NCBI GenBank assembly: GCA_021777555.1
Contig: JAJYDK010000008.1
Coordinates: 1-64,000, forward strand
DNA from: Pseudomonadota bacterium
GTDB lineage: Bacteria > Pseudomonadota > Gammaproteobacteria > Steroidobacterales > Steroidobacteraceae
Reading direction: 5' to 3'
Length of the DNA: 64,000 nucleotides
This document shows positions 48,140-60,137 of this stretch, piece after piece; position 1 is the first letter of the stretch; each line of letters starts with the position of its first letter. The notes beneath the pieces were generated by a model that did no database searches, was not told the DNA's origin, and worked only from the letters and a program-made list of their open reading frames with translations. A program made the position numbers and the translations under genes.

Positions 48140-49249
48140 ATGAGAGCGGGGTCACCGGCGAAGCATGCGATGCGCGCATGGCGCGTGCTCCACTCGTGGG
48201 CGGCGCGTGCTCTCTCGGGCCTCGGTCGTCTGCCGCCGTTCCGTAACGTCACCCTGGATCCCGGCGCCCCCGGCATGAGCGTCGTCGTGTTCTCCAAAAA
48301 CGGCGGCTCGCGGGTTCTCAATCTCAATCTGCGTCACCCGCTCATGCTTTCGGGCATGGCCGTGGTGATGCTGTCCATTCTCGGCGGCGCGTTCCTCATG
48401 GGGCTGTCGCTCGGGCGCGGGGGTGGAGGCGATCTCGCCCTCGCCGAGACCACTCACTGGATGGACGTCCTGTCACACCAGCGCGAGCAGATCGCGGACC
48501 TCAAGAGCCAGATGCGGGCGCGCGCCGATGCGCTCGCCATCCAGGTCGGGGACCTGCAGGCGCACATGCTGCGCCTCGATGCCCTGGGCCGGCGCCTGAC
48601 GGTCATGGCGCGCCTCCCGTCCGAGGAGTTCGATTTCGGCCAGAATCCTCCCCAGGGCGGGCCGGAGACGGACATCCCGGGCGCGACGCCCGGCATGCCG
48701 GGTCTCGCGGCCCTGTTGGGTCACCTGAAGGGCCAGATCGATCTGCGGGCGTCCCAGCTCTCGGCACTCGAGAACGTGATCCTCTCCCGGCAGCTTCGCC
48801 AGGAGATCCATCCCGAGGGCCGTCCCGTGCGCACGGGCTGGATATCCTCGCCCTTCGGGGAGCGCATCGACCCCTTCACCGGTGGGGACGAATTTCACGA
48901 AGGCATCGACTTCGCCGCGCCCATGGGGACTCGAATCCATGCGGTGGCCGCGGGCGTCGTGACCTGGGCCGGGCCGCGGGACGGCTACGGCAACATGGTG
49001 CAGATCGACCATGGCTATGGCTATGCCACCCGCTACGGACACGCGGAGGAAGTTCTGGTGCACGTGGGCGAGACCGTCAAGCGAGGGGATGTGATCGCGC
49101 TCGTCGGCTCGACCGGGCGCTCCACGGGGCCGCACGTGCACTTCGAAGTCCTGAAGAACGGACACGAGATCAATCCCGCCGCGTTCGTCCGCCTGCACGA
49201 GCTCTCCCTCGCCCAGGTGCTGCGCGGCAGCCATCGGACAGGCTCCTAG
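48140..49249 (+). CDS. M23 family murein endopeptidase
   Basis: A 369-residue protein with a basic cytoplasmic end of about 70 residues and one membrane segment (SGMAVVMLSILGGAFLMGLS). A coiled-coil stretch (about 110-170) and a C-terminal LytM domain follow. The zinc ligands are intact: HEGIDFAAP (His and Asp) and GPHVHFEV (HxH), so it should cleave peptidoglycan crosslinks. The long N-terminus makes the start uncertain (48140 or 48275, at MSVVVFSKN). Its position before secA is the same as in Pseudomonas. Confidence 0.9.
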   Translation: MRAGSPAKHAMRAWRVLHSWAARALSGLGRLPPFRNVTLDPGAPGMSVVVFSKNGGSRVLNLNLRHPLMLSGMAVVMLSILGGAFLMGLSLGRGGGGDLALAETTHWMDVLSHQREQIADLKSQMRARADALAIQVGDLQAHMLRLDALGRRLTVMARLPSEEFDFGQNPPQGGPETDIPGATPGMPGLAALLGHLKGQIDLRASQLSALENVILSRQLRQEIHPEGRPVRTGWISSPFGERIDPFTGGDEFHEGIDFAAPMGTRIHAVAAGVVTWAGPRDGYGNMVQIDHGYGYATRYGHAEEVLVHVGETVKRGDVIALVGSTGRSTGPHVHFEVLKNGHEINPAAFVRLHELSLAQVLRGSHRTGS

Positions 49250-49443
49250 GGGCGAGTCGCGGCCCCTCTCGTCCGAGACGGAGCGGGCGCGCTTTCCCGG
49301 ACAATCCGGCGTGAGACGGTGGGCGGGCGCTTGAATTTCCCGTACCGGCCACCCATTAGGTGCGCGGGCCCCGAATGCGTAGAATACCGGGCTCCGTGCC
49401 GTCCCGTTGGGCGGCGCACACCACTTGTAAAGCGGACCTCAAG

Positions 49444-52214
<2,771 letters not shown>

Positions 52215-52218
<4 letters not shown>

Positions 52219-52628
52219 CTCCCTCGGACACGATTCGGGTGGTTGCCGCGGCGCTGATCGCCGACGGCCGCGTGCTGATCGCGGAGCGCCCTGCAGGCAA
52301 ACACATGGCGGGCCGCTGGGAATTCCCGGGCGGCAAGTGGACCGAAGGCGAGAGCGAGCGCCAGGCGCTCTCGCGCGAACTGCGCGAGGAGCTGGGCGTG
52401 GAGCTCATCGACGGGCATCACTTCATGAGCCTCACGCACGCTTATCCAGACCGCACGGTGGAGCTGTCGCTGTGGGTGGTCGAGCGTTTCCGGGGCGAGC
52501 CGCGCGGCCTCGAGGGCCAGGCCCTCAAATGGGTCGAGCCGCGGCGGCTTTCCGAGGAGGACATCCTGGAAGCGGACCGCCCCTTCGTCGCGGCCCTGAT
52601 AGAATCCGGGTCCACGCCCCAACCCTGA
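52215..52628 (+). CDS. mutT: 8-oxo-dGTP diphosphatase MutT
   Basis: A 137-residue Nudix hydrolase that sanitises oxidised dGTP. It starts [20 protein letters not shown], followed by [10 protein letters not shown] and a complete Nudix box (residues 40-62, with the RELREELG core). ATP-specific features are not seen. The likely start is TTG 52215, overlapping the secA stop in TTGA; an upstream GTG (52155) lies within secA and encodes noise. argJ, which separates secA and mutT in Pseudomonas, is missing. Confidence 0.9.
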
Positions 52629-52638
52629 AAGGGCCTCC

Positions 52639-53034
52639 ATGGCCGCCAGCAACGACGTTCCGGAGGTTCGGCTCGATTCGGCCAACCTCTACCGGGAAGA
52701 GATCTTCACCGACCGCCACGCCGGCACGGTGCGCCGGCTCACGCCGGTGACCGAGAGCGGCGCGACCGATCCCTCGCGGCCGACTCTGTTTTCCGGCCAG
52801 ACGCAGCTGTTGACGCCCGCCGGCATTCTCCCGCTGTCGTTCGAGATCCCGGCGGCCACCCTGGAAGAGGCGCTCAAGAAGTTCCCAGAGGGCGTCAGGG
52901 AGGCGATCGAGCAGGCGATCGACGAGGCCCGAGAGATGCGGCGTGAGGCCGCCTCGCGCATCGTGGTGCCGGAGGCGGGGGCTCTTGGCGCAGGGCCCGC
53001 AGGACCCGGCGGCGGCAAGATCAAGTTTCCGTAA
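52639..53034 (+). CDS. Conserved protein of unknown function
   Basis: A 131-residue soluble protein. It opens [20 protein letters not shown], then RRLTPV and a strand-rich segment [19 protein letters not shown] long amphipathic helix (about residues 75-105) and a glycine-rich tail ending GGGKIKFP follow. From memory, similar proteins are found near mutT or secA in other gammaproteobacteria, but no function is known to me. No membrane segment or signal. The stop region overlaps the convergent yacG by 14 bases. Confidence 0.8.
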   Translation: MAASNDVPEVRLDSANLYREEIFTDRHAGTVRRLTPVTESGATDPSRPTLFSGQTQLLTPAGILPLSFEIPAATLEEALKKFPEGVREAIEQAIDEAREMRREAASRIVVPEAGALGAGPAGPGGGKIKFP

Positions 53035-53197
53035 TCCGCTCCTCGGGGGTATCGCCGGCGGCCTCGCCCGCAATGGCGTGCCGCTCGGCGAGCCAGCCCC
53101 CGAGATCGATCAGACGGCAGCGCTCGCTGCAGAAGGGCCGGTACTGAGCCTCGGCCCATTCGATCTCGCGCTGGCAGGTGGGGCATTTGATCCGCAC
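53021..53197 (-). CDS. yacG: DNA gyrase inhibitor / zinc protein YacG
   Basis: A 58-residue zinc-ribbon protein, too short for many gene finders. The four zinc ligands are two CxxC-type pairs: KCPTCQ near the start and FCSERC at residues 23-27, followed by the family segment [15 protein letters not shown]. The start is GTG 53197 with GAGG seven bases upstream. YacG binds GyrB and inhibits it in E. coli. It lies 16 bases behind zapD on the same strand, the conserved coaE-zapD-yacG order. It overlaps the end of the convergent unknown gene. Confidence 0.9.
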   Translation of the reverse strand: MRIKCPTCQREIEWAEAQYRPFCSERCRLIDLGGWLAERHAIAGEAAGDTPEERITET

Positions 53198-53213
53198 GCG
53201 GGCGCCTCGGACC

Positions 53214-54041
53214 CTACCGGCAGGTGGTCAGCAGAAATGGCACGTCCTCGCCCGCCTGGGCGGCGCGCTCGGACACGCTCTTCCAGTGGAGGAAGCGCAC
53301 GCTGCAGCGGTGATGGCTGCCGCTGATCTCCGGGAAGAGGCCCGCCTCGGCGGGCAGCGTGATGCGCAGCAGCTGCAGCGGATTGTCACGATCGAAGGTG
53401 ATGGTGAAGCTTCCCGACGGCGCGCATTCCTTGCGGGTGCGGCCGAACTGCCGCGTGAGCCACAGCAGCTCCGCCACGGCATCGCAGAGCGGGCGCAGCA
53501 AGCCCATCCACTGGCCGAATGCGCGCATGCGCGACTCCTCGGGCTCGGACAGCCAGTACAGATAGTCCGGCAGGTCGAACTCGCAGGTGCCGCCCGGGAT
53601 GCTGCTCCTGTGCTTGATGGCGTTCAGGAATTCCGAGTCCCTGAGGGGCTGCTGGCAGGCGATGCCCGCGTTCATCAGGTCCGCGCGCAAGCGGCTCAGG
53701 TTGTTGACGAAGTTCTCGAGCCGTTTGGGATCGACGCCGGGCTTCGCCTGGTATTCCCCGAGCAGCACGAGCTGGCGCTCGATCTCCTTCAGCGCATCCG
53801 AGCGCAGATCGCTGCGCGTGATGATGGCGAGGATATCGATCAGGCTCTCCACGGCCGCACGGCTCCCCCACGGGCTGCCGCTCTCGTTGTGGTAGAGCGC
53901 CTGGTTGTAGAGGAAATCGAGGCGCAGGAAGGTGCGCATCCGCTCATTGAGCGGCTGCTCGAACACCACGGTGCGTCCGCTCTCGATGGGGGCGGGCGGG
54001 GCTTGGGGGGGCGCCGCGGTATCGGCGGTATCGGTGGTCAT
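53214..54041 (-). CDS. zapD: Cell division protein ZapD
   Basis: A 275-residue FtsZ-bundling protein. The conserved N-terminal part [20 protein letters not shown] is followed by a helical domain ([17 protein letters not shown]) and the beta-rich part with [21 protein letters not shown] and [10 protein letters not shown]. It binds the FtsZ C-terminal peptide, which is intact in this window's FtsZ. A 20-residue Pro/Ala-rich leader precedes the conserved start. It is co-directional with coaE and yacG. Confidence 0.93.
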   Translation of the reverse strand: MTTDTADTAAPPQAPPAPIESGRTVVFEQPLNERMRTFLRLDFLYNQALYHNESGSPWGSRAAVESLIDILAIITRSDLRSDALKEIERQLVLLGEYQAKPGVDPKRLENFVNNLSRLRADLMNAGIACQQPLRDSEFLNAIKHRSSIPGGTCEFDLPDYLYWLSEPEESRMRAFGQWMGLLRPLCDAVAELLWLTRQFGRTRKECAPSGSFTITFDRDNPLQLLRITLPAEAGLFPEISGSHHRCSVRFLHWKSVSERAAQAGEDVPFLLTTCR

Positions 54042-54135
54042 GATGGCCGGGTATTGTGCGCGACGAATGCACGCCGCGTAAACGTCCGAATGGAGCGACG
54101 CCTGAGATTCCGGTGCTTCGGCGTGGTGGCGCCCT

Positions 54136-54735
54136 TCAGGATTTCCCGGCGAGCTCCAGATAACGCCGATGCAGCGCGGAGACCTGATCGCGCAGTGAGC
54201 CGAGGTCGGATTCGTTGAGAATGACGTCATGCGCGGCCTTGAGTCGCGCGGTCCTCGATGTCTGCGCGTTGAGGATGGCCTGGGCCTGCTCCAGCGTCGA
54301 GCCGTCTCGCGCCTGAAGCCGGCGGATCTGCAGCTCCTCCGGGCAGTCGACCACGAGCACGCGGTCGAGCCGTGCGCCAAGCCCCTTCTCGACGAGCAAC
54401 GGAATGACGAGGATCTGGTACGGGCCGCCCGCCGCGGCCGACAGGACCTCCACCGCGGTACCGATGGCCGGGTGCGTGAGCGCTTCGAGGTCTGCACGGG
54501 CCTTGGGGTCGGAGAAGACGATCTCGCGCAGCTTCGGGCGGTCGAGGTGCCCATCGGGCGTGAGGATGCCCGTGCCGAAGCGCTCCACGAGGCGCTCGAG
54601 CGGCGGCTGGCCGGGCTCGACCACCTCGCGGGCGATCTGGTCCGTGTCGATGATGGGTACGCCGAGGGCGGCGAAGAGCTTCGCCACGGTGGACTTGCCG
54701 CTGGCGATGCCCCCGGTGAGGCCGATCTTCACCAT
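54136..54735 (-). CDS. coaE: Dephospho-CoA kinase
   Basis: A 199-residue kinase performing the last step of coenzyme A synthesis. The P-loop GLTGGIASGKSTVAKLFAAL is at the start, then DTDQIAREVVEPG, LEALTHPAIG and VIPLLVEKGL. An upstream ATG (54768) would add 11 residues and run into a palindromic element, so ATG 54735 is preferred. The operon with pilD upstream and zapD downstream follows the Pseudomonas and E. coli pattern. Confidence 0.95.
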   Translation of the reverse strand: MVKIGLTGGIASGKSTVAKLFAALGVPIIDTDQIAREVVEPGQPPLERLVERFGTGILTPDGHLDRPKLREIVFSDPKARADLEALTHPAIGTAVEVLSAAAGGPYQILVIPLLVEKGLGARLDRVLVVDCPEELQIRRLQARDGSTLEQAQAILNAQTSRTARLKAAHDVILNESDLGSLRDQVSALHRRYLELAGKS

Positions 54736-54753
54736 GCGCTGCGCGCAGGACTT

Positions 54754-54781
54754 ACGGGGTTCGCCCAAGCGCGAATCCCGT
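54754..54781. repeat. Palindromic element, copy 3
   Basis: ACGGGGTTCGC and GCGAATCCCGT pair over 11 bp with one G-T wobble and a 6-base loop. It fills the gap between pilD and coaE. The right arm is identical to that of the element behind rnpB (25534-25544), and CGGGGTTCGCCCA is shared with 28228-28240. Confidence 0.65.
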
Positions 54782-54808
54782 GCATGAAAGCGTAATGGGT
54801 CATCACGA

Positions 54809-55720
54809 TTACCTCGAAAAGAGCCCCAGATAACCGCTCACCAGCTGGTGGCCGAACATCAGCATCAGCCACCCGGCCGCCGCCAGGAAGGGGCCGAAGG
54901 CGATGGGAGCGGCGCGGCTGCGGCCCCGGATGACCATCAGCGCGATACCACAGACGGCACCGACCGCGGCGGCCATCAGCACGATGGGCAGCAGCATACG
55001 CCAGCCCAGCCAGGCACCGAGCGCCGCGAGCAGCTTGAAGTCTCCGTACCCCATCCCTTCCTTGGCGGTGAGCGTCCGGAAGAGATGATAGACGCTCCAG
55101 AGGCTCACGTAACCTGCGGCCGCCCCGATGAGGCTCGCGCGGGGGTCCATCGGGACCGGCCAGCTGCCCCCCGCCGGGGCGAAGAGGCTGAGGATGAGCC
55201 CGATCCACATCAGGGGCAGGGTGAGGCTGTCGGGCAGCAGCTGGTGGTCGATGTCGATGCCCGCGAGCGCCACCAGGAACCAGGTGAGGACCAGGGCGGC
55301 GAGCGCCGGCCAGCCGAATCCGAGCTTCCAGGCCACCAGCGCGGACAGCAGCCCCGTGAACGCCTCGATCAGCGGATATCGCGGACTGATGCGCGCCGCG
55401 CACCGCGCGCAGCGGCCGCGGAGGAAGAGGTAACTCAGGACGGGGATGTTCTGCAGCGCGCCGATCGGCGCCTTGCAGGCCGGACACGCCGAGCGGGGGA
55501 CGATCAGGTTGTAGCGCTCTGCCGTCCCCTTCGCGGCCCCCGCGTCCCTCGCCTCGCCAGAGTGCAGCTCCGCGCACTGCTCGCGCCATTGGCGCTCGAG
55601 CATGATGGGCAGCCGGTGGATGACCACGTTGAGGAAGCTGCCCACGATGAGGCCGAGCACCAGACAGGTGCCGACGTAGAGCGCGGGGGAGCCCGCGAGC
55701 AGGTCGATGAGCGACGTCAA
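54809..55720 (-). CDS. pilD: Prepilin peptidase / N-methyltransferase PilD
   Basis: A 303-residue polytopic inner-membrane enzyme that cleaves the leader of type IV prepilins and methylates the new N-terminal Phe. The cytoplasmic zinc loop has two CxxC pairs (CPAC, CARC). The catalytic aspartates lie in AGIDIDHQLLPD and GMGYGDFKLLAALG. It also has GSFLNVVIHRLP near the N-terminus. The last gene of pilB-pilC-pilD, 12 bases behind pilC. Confidence 0.96.
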   Translation of the reverse strand: MTSLIDLLAGSPALYVGTCLVLGLIVGSFLNVVIHRLPIMLERQWREQCAELHSGEARDAGAAKGTAERYNLIVPRSACPACKAPIGALQNIPVLSYLFLRGRCARCAARISPRYPLIEAFTGLLSALVAWKLGFGWPALAALVLTWFLVALAGIDIDHQLLPDSLTLPLMWIGLILSLFAPAGGSWPVPMDPRASLIGAAAGYVSLWSVYHLFRTLTAKEGMGYGDFKLLAALGAWLGWRMLLPIVLMAAAVGAVCGIALMVIRGRSRAAPIAFGPFLAAAGWLMLMFGHQLVSGYLGLFSR

Positions 55721-55732
55721 TGGATCAGCCGG

Positions 55733-56968
55733 TCAACCGACAACCTGTCCGAGGTGGAAGATCGGCAGGTACATGGCGATCACCAGGCCGCCGACGATCA
55801 CGCCGAGGATCACCATGATGAGCGGCTCGAGCAGGCTCGACATCGAGTCCACCGCGTTGTCGACCTCGGCCTCGTAGAAGGTGGCGACCTTGCTGGCCAT
55901 GGTATCGAGCGAGCCGGCTTCCTCGCCCACGGCGATCATCTGCACCACCATGTTGGGGAAGACATTGCGGGCTTCCATGGCGCGCTGCAATCGCTGCCCG
56001 GTGGCGACTTCGTCCCGCATCTTGAGGACCGCGTCCTCATAGACGATGTTGCCGCAGGCGCCGGCCACCGACTCCAGCGCTTCGACGAGCGGCACGCCGG
56101 CGGCGAACATGGTGGCGAGCGTGCGCGCATAGCGCGCAATGGCCGCCTTGTTGAGGATGGGACCGATGATGGGTACCTTCAGCGACACCCGGTCGAGCAC
56201 TTCGCGCATCTTGCGGGAGCGCCTGTAGAAATGCATGAACACCCACGCGGCGATGCCGATGACGATCCCGATCCAGATGCCCTGGTGCTGCACGGCATTC
56301 GAGATGTTGATGACGAACATCGTGAAGGCCGGGAGATTGGCGCCGAAGCCCTTGAACAGCCCCTGGAACTCCGGGATCACGTAGATCATCAGGATCAGGG
56401 TGACGATGAAGGCGACGATCAGCACCGAGGCCGGATAGAAGAGCGCCTTCTTGACCTTCTTCTTGATGGCCTCCGATTTTTCCTTGTACGTGGCGATCTT
56501 GTCGAGCAGGGTGTCGAGTGCGCCCGCCTGCTCGCCGGCCCGCACCAGGTTCACGTACAGGTCATCGAAGTAGAGCGGATGCTTGGCGAGCGCCTCATGG
56601 AGCGACGTGCCGGACTCGACGTCGGCCTTGACGGCGAGAATGAGCTTGCGCACCGATGGCTTGTCGACACCGCCCGCGACGATCTCGAAGGCCTGCACCA
56701 TGGGAATGCCGGAGATGAGCATGGTGGAGAGCTGGCGGCTGAATATCGCGATGTCCGCGGGCTTCACGCCCCCGCCCTTCATGCTCTCGCGCTGCTTGCG
56801 GACCCGCGACGGGGCGATGCCCTGGCGGCGCAGCTCCGCGCGCAGCGACGTCTCATCGGTCGCCGTGGTGGTGCCCTTGACGCGCTGACCGCGCTTGTCG
56901 CGGCCTTCCCAGGCGTAGAGGGCTTCGACTCTCTGGGTCTTTAGAGTGGCGGTCGCTGCTGTGGCCAT
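55733..56968 (-). CDS. pilC: Type IV pilus inner-membrane platform protein PilC
   Basis: A 411-residue polytopic protein with two GspF domains (about residues 75-198 and 280-400). Conserved segments are FSRQLSTMLISGIPMVQAFE and the second-domain ARTLATMFAAGVPLVEALE, with three predicted helices. It connects the PilB and PilT motors to pilin assembly. It starts 14 bases behind pilB. The N-terminal 60 residues hold the usual soluble region YAWEGRDKRGQRVKG. Confidence 0.96.
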   Translation of the reverse strand: MATAATATLKTQRVEALYAWEGRDKRGQRVKGTTTATDETSLRAELRRQGIAPSRVRKQRESMKGGGVKPADIAIFSRQLSTMLISGIPMVQAFEIVAGGVDKPSVRKLILAVKADVESGTSLHEALAKHPLYFDDLYVNLVRAGEQAGALDTLLDKIATYKEKSEAIKKKVKKALFYPASVLIVAFIVTLILMIYVIPEFQGLFKGFGANLPAFTMFVINISNAVQHQGIWIGIVIGIAAWVFMHFYRRSRKMREVLDRVSLKVPIIGPILNKAAIARYARTLATMFAAGVPLVEALESVAGACGNIVYEDAVLKMRDEVATGQRLQRAMEARNVFPNMVVQMIAVGEEAGSLDTMASKVATFYEAEVDNAVDSMSSLLEPLIMVILGVIVGGLVIAMYLPIFHLGQVVG

Positions 56969-56982
56969 GAATTCGTCCCGCG

Positions 56983-58722
56983 TCAGTCGATGGTGACGCT
57001 GTTGACTTCCTCGAGACTGGTGATGCCCGCTCTGACCTTCTCGAGGCCCGCGCGGCGCAAGTCCCAGACGCCCTCGCGGGCGGCCTGCTCACCGATCTCC
57101 ATGGCGTTGCCGCCGGCGAGAATGATGCGGGCGATGGCGGGGGTGACCGGCATCACCTGGTAGAGGCCCGTGCGCCCCTTGTAGCCGTCGGTGCAGTTGG
57201 AGCAGCCCACGGGCCCGTAGAGCTTGAGGTTGCCGCGCACGTCCTGCTCGGAGAAGCCTTCCTTGAGCAGCGCTTCCGCCGGCACATCGATCGGCTGCTT
57301 GCACTGGCTGCAGAGCTTGCGCGCGAGGCGCTGGGCGATGATGAGGCTGACCGAGGTGGCGATCGCATAGGGCTTCACCCCCATGTCGACCATGCGCGTC
57401 AGGGTCTGAGGCGCATCGTTGGTGTGCAGCGTCGAGAGCACCAGATGTCCGGTCTGGGCGGCCTTGATGGCGATCTCCGCCGTCTCGAGGTCGCGGATCT
57501 CGCCGACCATGATGACATCGGGATCCTGGCGCAGGAAGGCGCGCATCGCGGCCGCGAAGGTGAGGCCCACCTTGGGGTTGACGTTGACCTGGTTGACGCC
57601 CGGCAGATTGATTTCCGCCGGATCCTCGGCGGTGGAGATGTTGGTGTTTTCGCGGTTGAGGATGTTGAGCCCGGTGTAGAGCGAGACGGTCTTGCCGCTG
57701 CCCGTGGGGCCGGTCACCAGGATCATGCCCTGGGGCTTCTCCAGGTACTCCTCGTAGAGGTCCCGCTGGAAGGGCTCGTAGCCGAGCGAGTCGATCCCCA
57801 GCATGGCCTGCGAGGGATCGAGGATACGCATGACGATCTTCTCGCCGAAGAGCGTCGGGCAGGTGCTGACGCGAAAGTCGATGGCGCGCGTCTTGGACAG
57901 CTTCATCTTGATGCGCCCGTCCTGGGGCACGCGGCGCTCCGCGATGTCGAGTCGGGCCATGACCTTCAGGCGCGCCGCGAGCTTGCCACCGAGCTGGACC
58001 GGAGGCTGGGCGAGTTCCTTCAGCACCCCGTCCATGCGCAAGCGCACCCGGTACATCTTCTCGAACGGCTCGAAATGGATGTCCGAGGCGCCGCGGCGCA
58101 CCGCATCCAGCATGACCTTGTTCACGAAGCGGACGATGGGCGCATCTTCAATGTCCTGACTGTCCTTGTCGTCGATCTCCTCATCCCCGCCGCTGACCTC
58201 GAGCGATTCGAGGCCGACGTCGGTATCGGAGGTGAGCGCGCCGATCCGGCTGTCGACCTGCTCGATGGCCTGGTCGATGGCCTTCTGCAGCTTGTCGTCC
58301 TCGACGACGATGACATCGACGCCGAGGCCGGTCTGGAACTTGATCTCGTCTACGGCATGCAGGTGGGTGGGATCGGCGACCCCGAGGAAGAGCTTCTTGC
58401 CGCGCCGAAAGAGCGGGAGCATCCGGTGCTTGGCGAGCAGCTTGTCGCTCACCAGCTTCAGCGTGTCCAGGTCCGGGGTGACCGCGTCCAGGTCGAACAG
58501 CGGCACGCCGAATTCGTTCGAGGCCGCCACGGCGATATCGCGCGCGCTGGCGGCGCCGCTCTCGATGAGCTGGCTGACCAAGCTGACCTTGCGCTCCTGA
58601 GCGGTGCTCATCGCCTCGAGCACGGCCGATTCTTCGACGATGCCATCGAGGACGAGGCGCTGGGGCAGTCCCCCGAGTCCCGAGCGCGGGGCGCCTGCCA
58701 CAAGAGTGAGCGGTTCGTTCAT
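56983..58722 (-). CDS. pilB: Type IV pilus extension ATPase PilB
   Basis: A 579-residue hexameric motor. The N-terminal MshEN-type domain (about residues 20-160) precedes the ATPase with DIHFEPFEKMYRVRLRMDG, Walker A GPTGSGKT, Walker B DPDVIMVGEIRD and His box TGHLVLSTLHTNDA. The tetracysteine zinc site (CSQCK, CSNC) near the C-terminus marks PilB rather than the retraction ATPase PilT. ATG 58722 is used because the preceding 23 codons look non-coding; no clear ribosome-binding site is visible. Confidence 0.95.
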   Translation of the reverse strand: MNEPLTLVAGAPRSGLGGLPQRLVLDGIVEESAVLEAMSTAQERKVSLVSQLIESGAASARDIAVAASNEFGVPLFDLDAVTPDLDTLKLVSDKLLAKHRMLPLFRRGKKLFLGVADPTHLHAVDEIKFQTGLGVDVIVVEDDKLQKAIDQAIEQVDSRIGALTSDTDVGLESLEVSGGDEEIDDKDSQDIEDAPIVRFVNKVMLDAVRRGASDIHFEPFEKMYRVRLRMDGVLKELAQPPVQLGGKLAARLKVMARLDIAERRVPQDGRIKMKLSKTRAIDFRVSTCPTLFGEKIVMRILDPSQAMLGIDSLGYEPFQRDLYEEYLEKPQGMILVTGPTGSGKTVSLYTGLNILNRENTNISTAEDPAEINLPGVNQVNVNPKVGLTFAAAMRAFLRQDPDVIMVGEIRDLETAEIAIKAAQTGHLVLSTLHTNDAPQTLTRMVDMGVKPYAIATSVSLIIAQRLARKLCSQCKQPIDVPAEALLKEGFSEQDVRGNLKLYGPVGCSNCTDGYKGRTGLYQVMPVTPAIARIILAGGNAMEIGEQAAREGVWDLRRAGLEKVRAGITSLEEVNSVTID

Positions 58723-58917
58723 GAAAGTGCGGTGAGCGAGGCCAGATCCCCTGGGGGCAAGTGTACCCAAGCCGGTGCAGCCGGCAATCACAAAATCCCG
58801 CTTGATGCTCGCACAGCGGGTGTGGCGCCACCGTGACTTTGCTCCCAGAACGCGATGGGGCGCTCACCCGGACACCGGAGGCCGGGCGAGGGAGGCGCGT
58901 GGTTCGGCGGCGCGAGC

Positions 58918-59427
58918 TTACCGGCAGATGGGGGGCAGGTACCCGCCGTCGCCGGCGGCGCTCGAGAGCGTGCCATCCACTGCCGCGGCACCCACCGGGG
59001 TGAGCGCGGGAGGCCCGGAGATCGCGCTGGTGGTCGATGTGCCGTCGTTGCACACCCAGCTGATATCTCCGTTGGCGGATTGATAGGCCGTCCAAACCAC
59101 CGTGCCGCCGGTGATATGGGAGTCGGCCTTGCCGCCATAGGCCACGGTGATCTGCCCCGGGGCGCTGAGCGCGACCGAGGTGACATACTCGCCGGCGATC
59201 GTCTGGGTGATCTGCAGCGCCGCATTGGTTTTCGCGACCACGCTCGATTCGTCGTAATAGTCCGTGAACACGGTCTCGAGGCCGGTGGCGAGCGAGGTGC
59301 CCTCGGAGACTTCGGCCTGGATGGTATAGCCCTGGTACACCGGGATGGCGATCATCGCGAGGATGCCGATGATCGCGATCACGATCATCAGCTCGATCAG
59401 TGTGAAACCCTCTGCGGTGGAGTGCAT
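58918..59427 (-). CDS. Type IV pilin, downstream copy
   Basis: A 169-residue prepilin with a 7-residue leader ending in Gly, then [20 protein letters not shown] with the invariant Glu5 of the mature protein. The globular domain is Thr/Ser/Gly-rich. Two cysteines near the end (WVCNDG and PPICR) can form the C-terminal disulfide loop. GAGAGG lies 7 bases before the ATG. It is closely related at the N-terminus but quite different in the globular part from the pilin at 59640-60137. It could be an alternative major pilin or a minor pilin. Confidence 0.92.
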   Translation of the reverse strand: MHSTAEGFTLIELMIVIAIIGILAMIAIPVYQGYTIQAEVSEGTSLATGLETVFTDYYDESSVVAKTNAALQITQTIAGEYVTSVALSAPGQITVAYGGKADSHITGGTVVWTAYQSANGDISWVCNDGTSTTSAISGPPALTPVGAAAVDGTLSSAAGDGGYLPPICR

Positions 59428-59587
59428 GTCCGGTCCTCTCCCGAGCGCGCCCATGGTTCTTGGACTTGCGGCTGGGTATGGGCCGGAGCGATGTTCTTAG
59501 GGTTCAGCGATGCGCCGGCGGACCCAATGTCGCAAATTGGAGACGGGAACGCAAGTCAAGCTCGGGCTGTTCGGATACCTGAGAGAA

Positions 59588-59613
59588 GGAAGCCCCTCCG
59601 GAGAGGGGCTTCC
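59588..59613 (-). terminator. Terminator behind the upstream pilin gene
   Basis: A perfect 11-bp stem GGAAGCCCCTC / GAGGGGCTTCC with a 4-base loop. Read on the minus strand it is followed by the pyrimidine-rich TTCTCTC. It sits 26 bases after the stop of the pilin gene at 59640-60137 and separates the two pilin genes, so the strongly expressed upstream pilin message probably ends here. Confidence 0.75.
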
Positions 59614-59639
59614 TGATGACTGCTTGAAGGACAAACCTC

Positions 59640-60137
59640 TTAGGTCGTGCAGTTCGACGGCAGGTAGGTCGGACTCACACTGGTCGCGCCACTTGCAGCG
59701 GTAGAGGCGGTGCCCGATCCATCGGTATTCTTCGTGAGGGTCGTGGTCGACGTGCCGCACACCCAGACGATGTCATTGTTGCTGTCCAGGTACGGCTGGA
59801 TGGCCAGCTTCTTAGTACCAATGTAACTGCTGGCGCTGTTGCCGTACGTGACTTCGATGGTGCCGTTGGAGACGGACAGGGCGCTGACGTATTTGCCACT
59901 GACAGCGCTCACGCCCATGGTCGACATGGCCGTGAGGGTGCTGGGCCAATTGCCCGTGTTGGAATAATACTGCTCGACGTCCGTCTCGATGCCGCTGGCG
60001 AGCGACAGACCCTCGGTCACCTGCGCACGGATGGTGTAGTTCTGGTAGGCGGGGATGGCGATCGCCGCCAGGATGCCGATGATCGCGATGACGATCATCA
60101 ACTCGATCAGGGTGAAGCCCTTTTGCACCGATTTCAT
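59640..60137 (-). CDS. pilA: Type IV major pilin PilA
   Basis: A 165-residue prepilin. Leader MKSVQKG is cleaved before [20 protein letters not shown], with Glu5 present. The sequence [20 protein letters not shown] is the classic continuation of group a major pilins. The disulfide loop cysteines are in VWVCGTS and LPSNCTT at the very C-terminus. GAGGAG precedes the ATG. A perfect sigma-54 promoter about 65-80 bases upstream and a terminator behind it suggest high, regulated monocistronic expression, as in Pseudomonas. Confidence 0.94.
   Translation of the reverse strand: MKSVQKGFTLIELMIVIAIIGILAAIAIPAYQNYTIRAQVTEGLSLASGIETDVEQYYSNTGNWPSTLTAMSTMGVSAVSGKYVSALSVSNGTIEVTYGNSASSYIGTKKLAIQPYLDSNNDIVWVCGTSTTTLTKNTDGSGTASTAASGATSVSPTYLPSNCTT

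Noticed and set aside
49360..49443. GTG 49360 as the secA start
   Set aside because: The added 28 residues are not SecA-like, while the conserved N-terminus starts exactly at TTG 49444.
54848..56944. 698-codon plus-strand frame opposite pilC and pilD
   Set aside because: Composition is typical antisense (His, Glu, Gly, Arg); pilC and pilD on the minus strand have clear motifs.
57424..58836. 470-codon plus-strand frame opposite pilB
   Set aside because: Antisense shadow of pilB; no domain or start signal.
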